A stretch of DNA of 64,000 nucleotides from Modestobacter marinus (GCF_019799945.1 NZ_JABGCH010000005.1:175086-239085); one strand, 5' to 3'; numbered from the stretch's first letter, positions 27,667 to 37,407 are shown. Notes: generated by a model not told the origin, from the sequence alone. Program-made: numbers and translations.

Positions 27667-29317
27667 ATGAGCACCCCCGCCGTCCTCCGGACCGCCGCCG
27701 GACCCGCTGCACCACCGGCTGAGCAGCAGGGCCGGATGAGCCACCGGCGAATCCTGGAGGCGCTCTCCGGGATGTTGCTGGCGATGTTCGTGGCCTTCCT
27801 GTCCTCGACGGTCGTCTCCAACGCCCTGCCGACGATCATCACCGACCTGCGCGGCACGCAGAGCCAGTACACCTGGGTGGTCACCGCCACCCTGCTGGCC
27901 TCACGGGGTCCACGCCGATCTGGGGCAAGCTCGCCGACCTGTTCAGCAAGAAGCTGCTGATCCAGCTGTCGATCGTCATCTTCATCGTCGGCTCGATGCT
28001 GGCCGGGCTCTCCCAGTCGGTGGACACGCTGATCGGCTGGCGGGTCCTGCAGGGCCTCGGCCTGGGCGGGCTGCAGGCGCTGGTGCAGATCGCGATGGCG
28101 GCGATGATCAGCCCGCGGGAGCGTGGCCGGTACTCCGGGCTGCTCGGCTCGGTGATGGCGGTGGCCACGGTGGGTGGCCCGCTCCTCGGTGGCCTGCTGG
28201 TCGACACGAGCTGGCTGGGCTGGCGCTGGTGCTTCTACGTCGGCGTCCCCTTCGCCGTCGTCGCCCTGGTGCTGCTGCAGCGCACGCTGCACCTGCCGGT
28301 CACCAAACGGGAGGTCACGATCGACTACCTCGGTGCCGGGTTCCTCGCCGCCGGTGTCTCCGCGCTGCTGATCTGGGTGACCCTGGCCGGCAGCAGGTTC
28401 GCCTGGGCCTCGGTCGAGACCGCGCTGTTCCTCACCGGCGGCGTGCTGGCGATCATCGCCTTCGTCGTCACCGAGCTGCGGGCGACGGAGCCGATCGTGC
28501 CGCTGCGGCTGTTCAAGGACCGGACGACGACGCTCGCGATCGTCGCCAGCGTGGCGATCGGTGTCGCGATGTTCGGCTCGACCGTCTTCCTCGGTCAGTA
28601 CCTGCAGATCTCGCGGGGCTACTCGCCGACCGCGGCCGGCCTGCTCACCATCCCGATGGTCGGCGGCCTCCTGGTGTCCTCGACCGTCTCCGGGATCCTG
28701 ATCACCCGCCACGGCACGTGGAAGCGGTACCTCGTCGCCGGGTCGCTGCTGGTGGCCGGCGGGTTCGGGCTGCTGGCCACGATCGACCACGCCACGGACA
28801 TGGTGCTGCTGGGCGTCTTCCTGGCGGTCCTCGGCATCGGGATCGGGATGACGATGCAGAACCTGGTGCTGGCGGTGCAGAACACCGTCGCGGCCACCGA
28901 CCTGGGGGCGGCGAGCGCCGCGGTCGCCTTCTTCCGCAGCCTGGGCGGCACCATCGGTGTCTCGGTGTCTCGGTGCTCGGCGCGGTGCTGTCCAACCGGG
29001 TGGGCGACCTGATCCAGCAGGGCCTCGCGTCCATCCCCGGTGCGGCGGAGGCCGCGGCCGGCGGCTCCGGGGACATCGGCCTGGCCTCGCTGGCCGACGC
29101 GCCGGCGCCGATCCGCGAGCTGATCCAGGTCTCCTACGGGGACGCTACCGGCCGGATCTTCCTGATCTCCGCGTGCCTCTCGGTCATCACGATCGTTGCC
29201 ATCCTGTTCATCCGGGAGGTGGCGCTGCGGACCGAGACCGGTGACGAGCGGATGCGGACGGAGACCGACACCACCGCCGCCGTGGACGGGGAGCTCGCCG
29301 GCCACCCCCGCGGCTGA
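27667..29317 (+). pseudogene. DHA2-type MFS drug efflux pump with two frameshifts
   Basis: Three frames make one 14-TM EmrB/QacA-like pump. ATG 27667 starts LSSTVVSNALPTIITDLRGTQSQYTWVVTATLLAS, in parts typical of TM1-2. At about 27902-27908 the reading shifts: CCTCACGGGGTCCACG stands where CCTCAACGGCGTCCACG would keep LLASTASTPIWGKLADLF. The middle frame continues to about 28960 (GWRVLQGLGLGGLQALVQ, motif C region). There an 8-base direct duplication, GTCTCGGT at 28959-28966 and 28967-28974, shifts the frame; removing one copy restores GVSVLGAVLSNRVGDLI and the normal C-terminus ending at 29317. The pump is inactive as it stands, while its MarR regulator is intact. Confidence 0.85.
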
Positions 29318-29323
29318 GCCACG

Positions 29324-29370
29324 ACGACGAGAGGCCCGCCCCCGGCATCCGGGAGCGGGCCTCTCGTCGT
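29324..29370 (+). terminator. Strong hairpin terminator
   Basis: ACGACGAGAGGCCCGC pairs with GCGGGCCTCTCGTCGT (29355-29370), 16 perfect pairs plus inner CCGG/CCGG. It is seven bases after the stop of the efflux pseudogene. Confidence 0.85.
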
Positions 29371-29374
29371 AGCG

Positions 29375-29435
29375 ATGGCCCCCCTGCAGGGGTCCGCCGC
29401 GAGCGTGCGAGCGGCGGGGGGCAGGGGGTCCTGCT
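29375..29435. repeat. Dispersed palindromic intergenic repeat, copy C
   Basis: ATGGCCCCCCTGCAGGGG ... GGGGGGCAGGGGGTCCTGC, the most complete copy, with an inner palindrome GCCGCGAGCGTGCGAGCGGC. It abuts the osmC stop codon (29436-29438). Confidence 0.65.
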
Positions 29436-29861
29436 TCACACCAGTGCCGCGTCGAGCGTGATCTCGTCGACCGCGGCGAGCGCCTTGCTGACCGGGCAGC
29501 CCACCTTGGCGGCCTGGGCGGCCTTCTCGAAGCCGTCGGCGTCCAGGCCGGTGACCTCACCGCGGACGGTGAGTGCGATCTTGGTGATGGCCCCCGCGCC
29601 GAGGGTCACCTCGGCGGTCACCTCGAGGGACTCCGTCGTCCCGCCGGCCTTGCCGATCTCGCTGGACAGGGCCATGGAGAAGCACGACGAGTGCGCGGCG
29701 GCGATGAGCTCCTCGGGGCTGGTGGTGCCCTCGGCCTCCTCTGCGGTGCGCTTCGGGAAGCTGACATCGAAGGTGCCGACCTTCGAGCTGGTGAGCTCCA
29801 CCTGGCCGGAACCCTCCTGCAGGGAGCCGTTCCAGGCGGTGCGGGCGGTACGGGTGGGCAT
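29436..29861 (-). CDS. OsmC/Ohr family peroxiredoxin
   Basis: 141 residues, ATG 29859-29861 with GGAGGT upstream. Small OsmC-fold protein; the two redox cysteines are visible in AHSSCFSMAL (~55-64) and VGCPVSKAL (~120-128), with the supporting glutamate/arginine segment SPEELIAAAH. It reduces organic hydroperoxides in the cytoplasm. A MarR/OhrR-type regulator is encoded upstream on the same strand, 182 bases away, and is its likely controller. The sequence is closer to OsmC (YhfA/OsmC) than to canonical Ohr. Confidence 0.92.
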   Translation of the reverse strand: MPTRTARTAWNGSLQEGSGQVELTSSKVGTFDVSFPKRTAEEAEGTTSPEELIAAAHSSCFSMALSSEIGKAGGTTESLEVTAEVTLGAGAITKIALTVRGEVTGLDADGFEKAAQAAKVGCPVSKALAAVDEITLDAALV

Positions 29862-30043
29862 CGGACCTCCTTGCGGCTGCGTCCACGGCGCGGGATGCGC
29901 CGGGGACGATCACCGTGTCGTGTCGGGCACAACCCTGGCCACCCGACGGTGTTCCCGCCACCCCTGAAGGACCCGTCCCCCGCACGCTCGGGGTGCGCCT
30001 CCGGACGGGGCCGATCGAGGCTCGCGGCGGAAGGCAGGGATTC

Positions 30044-30505
30044 CTAGACGGCGGCGTCCTGCCGGGGCTGGCCGACGCGCTCGGTGAGCAGCCGGAGCTG
30101 GCCCTTCAGGTCGGCGAACTGCTGCCTGTCCAGCGCGAGCACGTCGATCATCTCGGCGGAGATGGAGCAGGCCGGGCCCTGGAGCGCGCGGCCGGCGTCG
30201 GTCAGGCGCACCGACACCGAGCGCTCGTCGTCGGCCCGGCGGTGCCGGGTGACCAGGCCGGCGGTGGTCAGTCGCTTGAGCAGTGGGGAGAGGGTGCCGG
30301 AGTCCAGCGCCAGGCGGTTGCCCAGTTGGCCGACCGTCTGCCCGTCCTGCTCCCACAGGAGCATGAGCACGAGGTACTGCGGATACGTCACGCCCAGCTC
30401 GTCGAGCAGCGGACGATAGCGCGCCGTGACGGCGCGCGAGGCCGCGTAGAGCGCGAAGCACAATTGGTCGTCGAGAGCCACGCTCGGCGACGGGGTGTCC
30501 GTCAT
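30044..30505 (-). CDS. MarR family regulator, OhrR-like
   Basis: 153 residues from ATG 30503-30505. The N-terminus LDDQLCFALYAASRAVTARYRPLL contains the single conserved peroxide-sensing cysteine of OhrR, and YPQYLVLMLLWE, TVGQLGNRLALDSGTLSPLLKRL and DERSVSVRLTDAG follow as in OhrR. Oxidation of this cysteine by organic hydroperoxides releases OhrR from DNA. The downstream osmC gene is the expected target. I did not find a canonical TACAATT-AATTGTA box, so the operator is unassigned. It is divergent from clpB; the HAIR site in the shared region belongs to clpB. Confidence 0.88.
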   Translation of the reverse strand: MTDTPSPSVALDDQLCFALYAASRAVTARYRPLLDELGVTYPQYLVLMLLWEQDGQTVGQLGNRLALDSGTLSPLLKRLTTAGLVTRHRRADDERSVSVRLTDAGRALQGPACSISAEMIDVLALDRQQFADLKGQLRLLTERVGQPRQDAAV

Positions 30506-30620
30506 GGGCCAAGCGTAGGGCGCGACCCGGCGGCAGGCGGTCATGTCGTCCGTCTCGCCGGTCGGCCGGGCTTCTGCCACCGTTCCCGGGGGCGGGCCGC
30601 GCGGCGGCTGGACGGGCAGG

Positions 30621-30641
30621 GTTGAGTGGAACAGACTCAAC
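30621..30641 (+). promoter_or_regulatory. HAIR (HspR operator) upstream of clpB
   Basis: GTTGAGT, seven bases, ACTCAAC: all six inner bases of each arm match the HAIR consensus CTTGAGT-N7-ACTCAAG, and the outermost pair is a compensated G/C swap. It lies 77 bases before clpB. A further half-site GTTGAGC follows at 30651. Confidence 0.9.
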
Positions 30642-30717
30642 TCCTTAGTCGTTGAGCCGTTCGACAAGCTGGGACCCCACGTCGCACCCCCCGTTCGAGA
30701 GGAAGCACCCCCCGACC

Positions 30718-33312
30718 ATGGCGCAGAGCAAGCTCACCACCCGCTCGCAGGAGGCGATCGCGGCCGCGCAGCGGCTGGCCGTCGACCGCGGTCAGGCGTC
30801 CCTGGAGCCCCTGCACCTGCTGGTCGCCCTGCTCGAGCAGACCGACGGCATCGCCGGGCCGCTGCTCCGGGCGACCGGCGCCGACCCCGCCGACGTCCGG
30901 GTCAAGGCCGACGCGGCGCTTCGCCGGATGCCGAGCGTCAGCGGGGCCACGGTCGCCGCCCCGCAGCCCTCACGCGAGCTGCTCCGGGCGATGAACGCCG
31001 CCGGGGAGCAGGCCAGCGCGCTGGGCGACGAGTTCGTCTCGACCGAGCACCTGCTGGTCGGCCTGGCCACCACCGAGGGGGAGGCCCGTGCCGTCCTCGC
31101 CGGCTCCGGCGCCACCCGGGACGCGCTGCTGGCCGCCTTCCGCACCGTCCGGGGCAACCGGAAGGTCACCACGGCCGACCCGGAGAACACCTTCCAGGCG
31201 CTGGAGAAGTACGCGGTCGACCTGACCGAGCGCGCCCGGGACGGCAAGGTCGACCCGGTCATCGGGCGGGACACCGAGATCCGCCGGGTGGTCCAGGTGC
31301 TCTCCCGGCGCACCAAGAACAACCCCGTGCTCATCGGTGAGCCCGGCGTCGGGAAGACCGCGATCGTCGAGGGCCTCGCCCAGCGGATCGTGGCCGGCGA
31401 CGTCCCCGAGAGCCTCAAGGGCAAGCGCCTGATGGCGCTGGACCTCAGCGCGATGGTCGCCGGGGCCAAGTACCGGGGCGAGTTCGAGGAGCGGCTCAAG
31501 GCCGTGCTGCAGGAGATCACCGAGGCCGAGGGCCAGGTGATCACCTTCATCGACGAGCTGCACACCATCGTGGGCGCCGGGGCCACCGGTGACTCCGCGA
31601 TGGACGCGGGCAACATGATCAAGCCGATGCTCGCCCGCGGCGAGCTGCGGATGGTCGGCGCCACCACGCTGGACGAGTACCGCGAGCACATCGAGAAGGA
31701 CCCCGCGCTGGAGCGCCGGTTCCAGCAGGTGTTCGTCGGCGAGCCCTCGGTCGAGGACACGATCGGCATCCTTCGCGGGCTCAAGGAGCGCTACGAGGTG
31801 CACCACGGGGTGCGGATCACCGACGCCGCCATCGTCGCCGCCGCGACGCTCTCCGACCGGTACGTCACCGCCCGGTTCTTGCCGGACAAGGCGATCGACC
31901 TGGTCGACGAGGCGGCCAGCCGGCTGCGCATGGAGATCGACAGCCGCCCCGTCGAGGTCGACGAGGTGGAGCGGATCGTGCGCCGGCTGGAGATCGAGGA
32001 GATGGCGCTCGCCAAGGAGGAGGACGCGTCGTCGCTCGAGCGGCTGGCGGCGCTGCGCAGCGAGCTGGCCGACCGCCGGCAGGAGCTCGACGAGCTGACC
32101 GCCCGCTGGCAGCAGGACAAGACCGCGATCGACCGCATCCAGCACACCAAGGAGGAGCTGGAGGCGGCGCGTCTCGACGCCGAGCGGGCCGAGCGGAACG
32201 GGGACCTGGCGCACGTCGCCGAGCTCCGGTACGGCCGGATGCCGCAGCTGCAGCGGGCGCTGGACGAGGCGGAGGCCCAGGCGGCGTCCCGGGAGTCGAT
32301 GCTCAAGGAGGAGGTCGGCCCCGACGACATCGCCGAGGTGGTCCAGGCCTGGACCGGCATCCCCGCCGGCCGGCTGCTCGAGGGCGAGACGCAGAAGCTG
32401 CTGCGGATGGAGGACGAGCTCGGCAAGCGCGTCGTCGGCCAGCCCTACGCGGTCCGCGCCGTCGCCGACGCCGTCCGCCGGGCGCGCTCCGGCGTCTCCG
32501 ACCCCGACCGGCCCACCGGGTCCTTCCTGTTCCTCGGACCCACCGGGGTCGGCAAGACCGAGCTGGCCAAGGCGCTGGCGGAGTTCCTCTTCGACGACGA
32601 GCGGGCGATGGTCCGCATCGACATGAGCGAGTACTCCGAGAAGCACTCGGTGGCCCGGCTGGTCGGTGCCCCGCCCGGCTACGTCGGGTACGAGGCCGGT
32701 GGCCAGCTCACCGAGGCCGTGCGGCGGCGCCCGTACACCGTCGTCCTGATGGACGAGGTGGAGAAGGCGCACCCGGACGTCTTCGACGTGCTCCTGCAGG
32801 TGCTCGACGACGGCCGGCTGACCGACGGCCAGGGCCGGACGGTGGACTTCCGGAACACCATCCTGATCCTGACGTCGAACCTCGGCTCGCAGGTGATCGC
32901 CGACCAGTCGATCACCGACGAGCAGAAGCAGAAGGCCGTGATGGACGTCGTCCGGGCGCACTTCAAGCCGGAGTTCCTCAACCGGCTCGACGACGTGGTG
33001 ATGTTCCGGGCCCTCGGGTCGGAGGAGCTCGCCGGCATCGTCGACATCCAGGTGGGGGTGCTCGCCCGCCGGCTCGCGGCGCGCCGGCTGACCCTGCGGG
33101 TCACCGACGCCGCCCGCGAGTGGCTCGCGCTCAACGGCTTCGACCCGGTCTACGGGGCGCGGCCGCTGCGCCGGCTGGTCCAGTCGGCCATCGGTGACCA
33201 GCTGGCCAAGGCGCTGCTGTCCGGCGAGATCCGGGACGGCGACCAGGTCGTCGTCGACTGGCCGGTCGACGTGGCCGACGACTCCATCGGGCTGCAGGTG
33301 ACCCGCGCCTGA
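30718..33312 (+). CDS. clpB: ATP-dependent disaggregase ClpB
   Basis: 864 residues from ATG 30718; an upstream in-frame start at 30652 lies over the promoter. Clp N domain at ~1-145 (two repeats, [16 protein letters not shown]). NBD1 Walker A GEPGVGKT near 207 and Walker [10 protein letters not shown] near 277; the coiled-coil M domain at ~400-520 that sets ClpB apart from ClpA/C; NBD2 Walker A GPTGVGKT near 607 and Walker [12 protein letters not shown]. The C-terminal D2 small domain ends normally. ClpB with DnaK/DnaJ/GrpE rescues aggregated proteins. A HAIR element upstream places it in the HspR regulon with the dnaK operon 20 kb away. Confidence 0.97.
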   Translation: MAQSKLTTRSQEAIAAAQRLAVDRGQASLEPLHLLVALLEQTDGIAGPLLRATGADPADVRVKADAALRRMPSVSGATVAAPQPSRELLRAMNAAGEQASALGDEFVSTEHLLVGLATTEGEARAVLAGSGATRDALLAAFRTVRGNRKVTTADPENTFQALEKYAVDLTERARDGKVDPVIGRDTEIRRVVQVLSRRTKNNPVLIGEPGVGKTAIVEGLAQRIVAGDVPESLKGKRLMALDLSAMVAGAKYRGEFEERLKAVLQEITEAEGQVITFIDELHTIVGAGATGDSAMDAGNMIKPMLARGELRMVGATTLDEYREHIEKDPALERRFQQVFVGEPSVEDTIGILRGLKERYEVHHGVRITDAAIVAAATLSDRYVTARFLPDKAIDLVDEAASRLRMEIDSRPVEVDEVERIVRRLEIEEMALAKEEDASSLERLAALRSELADRRQELDELTARWQQDKTAIDRIQHTKEELEAARLDAERAERNGDLAHVAELRYGRMPQLQRALDEAEAQAASRESMLKEEVGPDDIAEVVQAWTGIPAGRLLEGETQKLLRMEDELGKRVVGQPYAVRAVADAVRRARSGVSDPDRPTGSFLFLGPTGVGKTELAKALAEFLFDDERAMVRIDMSEYSEKHSVARLVGAPPGYVGYEAGGQLTEAVRRRPYTVVLMDEVEKAHPDVFDVLLQVLDDGRLTDGQGRTVDFRNTILILTSNLGSQVIADQSITDEQKQKAVMDVVRAHFKPEFLNRLDDVVMFRALGSEELAGIVDIQVGVLARRLAARRLTLRVTDAAREWLALNGFDPVYGARPLRRLVQSAIGDQLAKALLSGEIRDGDQVVVDWPVDVADDSIGLQVTRA

Positions 33313-33326
33313 GCTGAGCCCGGGTC

Positions 33327-33361
33327 GGAGCCCGTCACCTCCCGCGGGGGTGGCGGGCTCC
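33327..33361 (+). terminator. Hairpin terminator after clpB
   Basis: GGAGCCCG-T-CACC pairs with GGTG-G-CGGGCTCC around a 9-base loop, 15 bases beyond the clpB stop. Confidence 0.75.
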
Positions 33362-33460
33362 GTCGCGTCCGGACCTGGAATCGCCGCGTCGCCGGACGCG
33401 CCGTCGGGCCCCGGATGGCCGATGATCATCAACGTCGGCAACGGAGAGGGCAGGAGCGTC

Positions 33461-34294
33461 ATGACGTCAGGACCGCAGGACCCGCAGCAGGGCGGCGGGT
33501 ACGGGCAGCCGCCGTTCGGCCAGTCCCCGTCCGGCCAGCCGCAGTACGGCCAGTCCCCGTCCGGCCAGGCCCCGTACGGCGGACCGCAGTACGGCCAGCC
33601 CCCGTCCGGCCAGGCCCCGTACGGCGGACCGCAGTACGGCCAGCCCCCGTCCGGCCAGGCCCCGTACGGCGGACCGCAGTACGGCCAGCCCCCGTCCGGC
33701 CAGGCCCCGTACGGCGGACCGCAGTACGGCCAGCCCCCGTCCGGCCAGGCCCCGTACGGCGGACCGCAGTACGGCCAGCCCGGCTACGGGCAGCAGGGCT
33801 TCGGCGCCCATCCGGACGCCCCCGCCGGCTGGCAGGGCGGCGGCGCGCCCGGCGCGCCCACCGAGCGGCCCAGCACCGTGAAGCTCGGCATCGGCGCGTT
33901 CCTGCTGAGCACCGTCCTGGGCCTGCTCAGCTCGGTGCTCACCTTCTCCGACCTCAGCCGGGTGGCGGCCCAGCTGGCCCGCGACTCGGGGCTCAGTGAG
34001 AGCGACGCCTCCGCGGTGGTGACGACGGGAGTGGTCATCAGCCTGCTCTTCGTCGCCGCCTACCTGCTGGTGATCTGGTTCGCCTGGCAGGGCCGGAACT
34101 GGGCGCGGATCGTGCTGTGGGCGCTCGGCGGCCTCAGCCTGGCGTCCGCGTTCGGAGCACCGGGGGCCGAGACCGGGATCCTGGGCTTCCTACAGCTGCT
34201 GCTGGTCCTCGTCGGCATCGTCGCCCTCGCCCTGAAGCCGTCCAACCACTGGTACGTGGCCGAGCGCGATCGGCGGCGGGCGTACCGCGGCTGA
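33461..34294 (+). CDS. Membrane protein with N-terminal Gly-Gln-Pro-Tyr repeat domain
   Basis: 277 residues from ATG 33461 after GGAGAGGGCAGGAG. Residues ~1-130 are low complexity, with five 15-residue repeats of the type [15 protein letters not shown] encoded by 45-bp tandem repeats; such Pro/Tyr/Gln-rich cytoplasmic tails occur in many actinobacterial membrane proteins and may phase-separate or bind partners, though no function is known here. The C-terminal half has four membrane segments ([74 protein letters not shown]) and ends [19 protein letters not shown]. The next gene is a paralogue of this membrane half. Confidence 0.85.
   Translation: MTSGPQDPQQGGGYGQPPFGQSPSGQPQYGQSPSGQAPYGGPQYGQPPSGQAPYGGPQYGQPPSGQAPYGGPQYGQPPSGQAPYGGPQYGQPPSGQAPYGGPQYGQPGYGQQGFGAHPDAPAGWQGGGAPGAPTERPSTVKLGIGAFLLSTVLGLLSSVLTFSDLSRVAAQLARDSGLSESDASAVVTTGVVISLLFVAAYLLVIWFAWQGRNWARIVLWALGGLSLASAFGAPGAETGILGFLQLLLVLVGIVALALKPSNHWYVAERDRRRAYRG
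33548..33772 (+). repeat. Five 45-bp in-frame tandem repeats
   Basis: Units at 33548, 33593, 33638, 33683 and 33728. Units 2-5 are identical; unit 1 differs by one base (AGTCCC against AGCCCC). A shorter, diverged 30-base unit precedes (33518-33547). The unit length is a multiple of three, so copy-number change would keep the frame. Confidence 0.97.
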
Positions 34295-34378
34295 CCGGAG
34301 CGGCGAGCGTCAGTCCTCGACGCTCCCCTGGAGGCACTGCTCGTACCGGGCCTGGTCGCCGGTCTGGTCGACTCGGTG

Positions 34379-34888
34379 ATGCAGTTCCCGGTGGTCCGCA
34401 CGATGAAGCCGGGCCCGTTCGACAGCACTCCCATGCCGCGCCCGACGACGGCCACCGCCGGCCTCGGTGCCTTCCTGGCCAGCACCGTGGTCAGCGTCAT
34501 CGCCTCGATCATCACGTTCGCCAACCTGGACACCGTGCTGGACGTCGCGGCCCGGGACGCCGGGGTGGACCCCGATGCCTTCTCCGGTCTCGAGCGAACC
34601 AGCACCTTGGTGGCGACCACCTTCGGGCTGCTGTGGACCGCCTTCGCCCTGGTTGTCCTCTGGTTCGCCTGGCGGGGACACAACTGGGCGCGGATCGTCC
34701 TCTGGGTCATCGGCGGGCTGGGCCTGCTCTCGGTGATCGGCGGACCCGCCAACCCGATCCCCGCACTGGACGTGCTCACCGTGCTGCAGTGGCTGCTGCT
34801 CGCCACCGGCATCGTGCTGCTGGCGCTGAGGCCGTCGAACGGGTGGTTCCGGGACGAGGGCCGGCGCCGGCAGGCGGTCCGCGGCTGA
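34379..34888 (+). CDS. Paralogous four-TM membrane protein
   Basis: 169 residues from ATG 34379 (GTG 34376 is adjacent). It aligns with the membrane half of the preceding protein: [47 protein letters not shown] and LRPSNGWFRDEGRRRQAVRG against the corresponding [13 protein letters not shown]..., [24 protein letters not shown] and [20 protein letters not shown]. It lacks the repeat domain and has only a ~28-residue N-terminal tail. A local gene duplication is the simple explanation. No good ribosome site was seen, so the start is uncertain. Function unknown. Confidence 0.75.
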   Translation: MQFPVVRTMKPGPFDSTPMPRPTTATAGLGAFLASTVVSVIASIITFANLDTVLDVAARDAGVDPDAFSGLERTSTLVATTFGLLWTAFALVVLWFAWRGHNWARIVLWVIGGLGLLSVIGGPANPIPALDVLTVLQWLLLATGIVLLALRPSNGWFRDEGRRRQAVRG

Positions 34889-34897
34889 CCGGCGACC

Positions 34898-36475
34898 TCA
34901 GACGTCCGCGCCGGGACCCGACGTCGCCGTGTGGCGGTCCTCGGCGAGGGAGGCCGCGAGCCGCAGCGCCAGCGCCACGATGGTGAGCGTCGGGTTCGCC
35001 ACGCCGGAGGACGGGAAGACCGAGCCGCCGACGACGTAGAGGCCGGGGGAGCCGTACACCGCGCAGTCCGGGTCGACGACCCCCTCCGCGGGGTCGGCCG
35101 CCATCCGGGTGGTGCCGGCGTGGTGGTTGTAGTCGGCGGCGGCGGCCCGGAAGGCGGACAGGTCCGCCAGCCAGTCGACCAGCCGCACCCGAGCCAGCCC
35201 GCTGGCCTCCGCCTGCGCGGCGAACCGGCGGGCCGTCTCGGTCGCGGTGGCGTGCTCCGCGGCGCCGACCGTCCAGTGGACCTCCGGGGTGCGGACGCCG
35301 AGCGCGTCGCGGACCGGGGACAGCCGGATCCGGCTGTCCCCGAGCGGGGGCTGCTCGGTCTGCACGCGCAGGAGCAGCCGGCTGTGGTCGTCCGGCGGTG
35401 CCGCGATGCCCCGGCGGCGGTGCCGGACCTCGCGGACCAGGGGGGCGGGCCGCGCCAGGACCTGGGCCACGTCGTGCCCCAGCGCCGGCGGCCGGCGACG
35501 CTGCCCGAGCGCGTCGGCCATCCGCTTGACCGCACCCACCGGTGAGTGCGGACCGTGCACGACCTGGACGTCGGCGAACGCCCCGAGCAGGCCCTGCTCC
35601 CGCTGCGCCGCGGAGCCCAGCACGAGCTTGGGACGGACCCTGTGGTCGCCGACGCGGCGGGCCCGGAAGAAGGCCCCCATGCGGGCGGAGGGCGGGAGGA
35701 CCTCGCCGAGGTACCAGTGGGGGTGGTCCTGCAGCCCGGCGCCGAGCAGCCCGGCGTGGTTCCCCAGTCCGCCCGGCGCGGCACCGCTGCCCAGCAGCAG
35801 CCGGGCGTTCTCGAGGGCGCCGCAGGCCAGCACCGTGGCCCGCGCGCGGAGGACACGCTCGGTGCCGGAGAGGTCCCGGGCGCGCACGCCCGTCACGCGG
35901 TCGCCGTCCTCGAGCACCTCGACGGCGGTGCCGCCGAGGACGACCGTGATGCCCGGGTCGTTCGCGACCGTCGTCCGGAGGACGTCGCCGACCCGGAACC
36001 GGGGGCTGAGGTGCAGGACCCGGACCTCCATGCCCGAGCCGTCGAAGCAGGTCGGGACCTCGCCCTCGAGGTCTGCGGCGCCGAACGTGGCGCCAGGGAT
36101 GGAGAAGAAGTGGGCGGCGCAGTCCTGCCAGCGGCGCAGCTCCTCCAGCGGCACCGGCCAGGTGCTGCTGGGCACCCAGGGGCGGCCGGTCACGTCGGTG
36201 TCCTCCAGCGGCATGCACCCACCCGCCCAGAGCTGGCCCGTGCCGCCGAAGCCGCGGGCCCGCCCGGTCCCGCCGCCGGGGAACGGCAGCCCGGTGGTGA
36301 GGACCTCGTTCAGGGGGTGCAGTGCCGAGCGGCGCCCGCCGCTCTCCAGCAGCAGGACCTCCGCGCCCCGCCGCCGCAGATCGGTCGCGAGCGCCAGACC
36401 CCCCGGCCCGCTGCCCACGACGAGGACGTCCGCCTCGACCGGCCGCTCGTCCAGGTGCCGCAGGGAGGTGAACAT
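34898..36475 (-). CDS. GMC family oxidoreductase
   Basis: 525 residues from ATG 36473-36475. N-terminal Rossmann FAD fold with VLVVGSGPGGLALATDLRRRG (residues ~18-38 in pieces), then FGGTGQLWAGGCMPLEDTD and a C-terminal GMC domain with DYNHHAGTTRMAADP (~460) and GLYVVGGSVFPSSGVANPTLTIVALALRLA split over the last 60 residues. The His-His pair in NHHAGTTRM is the usual active site. Substrate would be an alcohol or sugar alcohol; not assignable. It is convergent with the gene at 34379 and divergent from the fasciclin lipoprotein. Confidence 0.9.
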   Translation of the reverse strand: MFTSLRHLDERPVEADVLVVGSGPGGLALATDLRRRGAEVLLLESGGRRSALHPLNEVLTTGLPFPGGGTGRARGFGGTGQLWAGGCMPLEDTDVTGRPWVPSSTWPVPLEELRRWQDCAAHFFSIPGATFGAADLEGEVPTCFDGSGMEVRVLHLSPRFRVGDVLRTTVANDPGITVVLGGTAVEVLEDGDRVTGVRARDLSGTERVLRARATVLACGALENARLLLGSGAAPGGLGNHAGLLGAGLQDHPHWYLGEVLPPSARMGAFFRARRVGDHRVRPKLVLGSAAQREQGLLGAFADVQVVHGPHSPVGAVKRMADALGQRRRPPALGHDVAQVLARPAPLVREVRHRRRGIAAPPDDHSRLLLRVQTEQPPLGDSRIRLSPVRDALGVRTPEVHWTVGAAEHATATETARRFAAQAEASGLARVRLVDWLADLSAFRAAAADYNHHAGTTRMAADPAEGVVDPDCAVYGSPGLYVVGGSVFPSSGVANPTLTIVALALRLAASLAEDRHTATSGPGADV

Positions 36476-36705
36476 GTGGAGGAGCGCCGCTCCTTGTCGG
36501 GGTCGAGAAGAGTCAGGGCCCGCGCGCCGGGAGGGTACGACAGGACCGTCCGGTTCGGGGGCGTCGTCGCGCCGGGCGACCGGGCCGGTGGTGGGCGTTC
36601 TCCGTGGTGGCGACGACGGCGCCGGGGTCGGGGATGCCATGCTCAGCGGCCAGTGCACCGGCCGCCCGGTCCCCGGGGAGCCCGACCACCCAGGAGGAGC
36701 AGACC

Positions 36706-37377
36706 GTGAAGGCCCCTCGGCGGTCCCGAGCCGCCGCCCTGACCGCCGTCCCCGGGCTGGTCCTCGTCCTGGCCCTGACCGCGTGCGGCGGGAGCGCCGG
36801 CGGCGACGCGGCCGCGTCGAGCGCCGCCACGTCGGCCGCCGACCCCGCGGAGACCACCGCTGCGGCCACCCCGGCGGCCGCGGGGCCGATCGGGGCCGGC
36901 TGCGACGTCCTGCCGACCGAGGGGCCGGGGAGCCTCGCGGCACTGGCCTCCACGCCGGCCGGCACGGCGGTGAACACGAACCCGCAGCTGACCACCCTGG
37001 CCCAGGCCGTGCTGGCCGCCAACCTGGTCGACGTCGTGAACACCCGGGCGGACATCACCGTGCTGGCTCCGACCAACGCGGCGTTCGACGCGCTCGGCCC
37101 GGACGCCGTCCCGGCGCTGGTCGCCGACGTCCCCCGGTTGACCACCGTGCTGACCCACCACGTGCTCAGTGGCCGGCTCGGCCCCGAGGAGCTCGCCGGC
37201 GAGCACCGGACCCTGCAGGGCGACACGGTCACCGTCACCGGCTCCGGCGGGTCCTTCAGCGTCGCCGCCGACCGGACGCTGGCCGCCGCGGCGCCGGCCA
37301 CGGTCGTCTGCGGCAACGTGCCGACGGCCAATGCCACGGTGTACTTCATCGACCAGGTGCTGGCCCCGGCCGGCTGA
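36706..37377 (+). CDS. Fasciclin-domain lipoprotein
   Basis: 223 residues from GTG 36706 with the ribosome site AGGAGGAGC. Signal peptide with lipobox VLALTAC|GG (cysteine near residue 28), a low-complexity Ala/Thr/Ser linker (~30-65), then one FAS1 domain (~85-222) with ITVLAPTNAAFDAL, LTHHVLSGRL and ATVYFIDQVLAPAG. It resembles the secreted MPT70/MPT83 group of mycobacteria. Expected to be anchored on the outer face of the membrane and to mediate adhesion or protein contacts. It is immediately followed by pyrE, with its own leaderless promoter, so they are probably separate transcripts. Confidence 0.92.
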   Translation: MKAPRRSRAAALTAVPGLVLVLALTACGGSAGGDAAASSAATSAADPAETTAAATPAAAGPIGAGCDVLPTEGPGSLAALASTPAGTAVNTNPQLTTLAQAVLAANLVDVVNTRADITVLAPTNAAFDALGPDAVPALVADVPRLTTVLTHHVLSGRLGPEELAGEHRTLQGDTVTVTGSGGSFSVAADRTLAAAAPATVVCGNVPTANATVYFIDQVLAPAG

Positions 37378-37407
37378 GCACGCGGCGGACCCGTGCGCAC
37401 CGCTCAG

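Noticed and set aside
30460-30475. CACAATTGG as an OhrR box
   Set aside because: It lies inside the ohrR-like coding region and lacks the second arm of the TACAATT-AATTGTA palindrome.
33548-33772. Possible CRISPR array
   Set aside because: Direct 45-bp repeats have no spacers, keep the reading frame and encode a protein repeat.
34310-34681. Minus-strand frame ending in ARYEQCLQGSVED
   Set aside because: The ending looks protein-like, but most of the frame is antisense to the better supported paralogue at 34379 and has no start signal.
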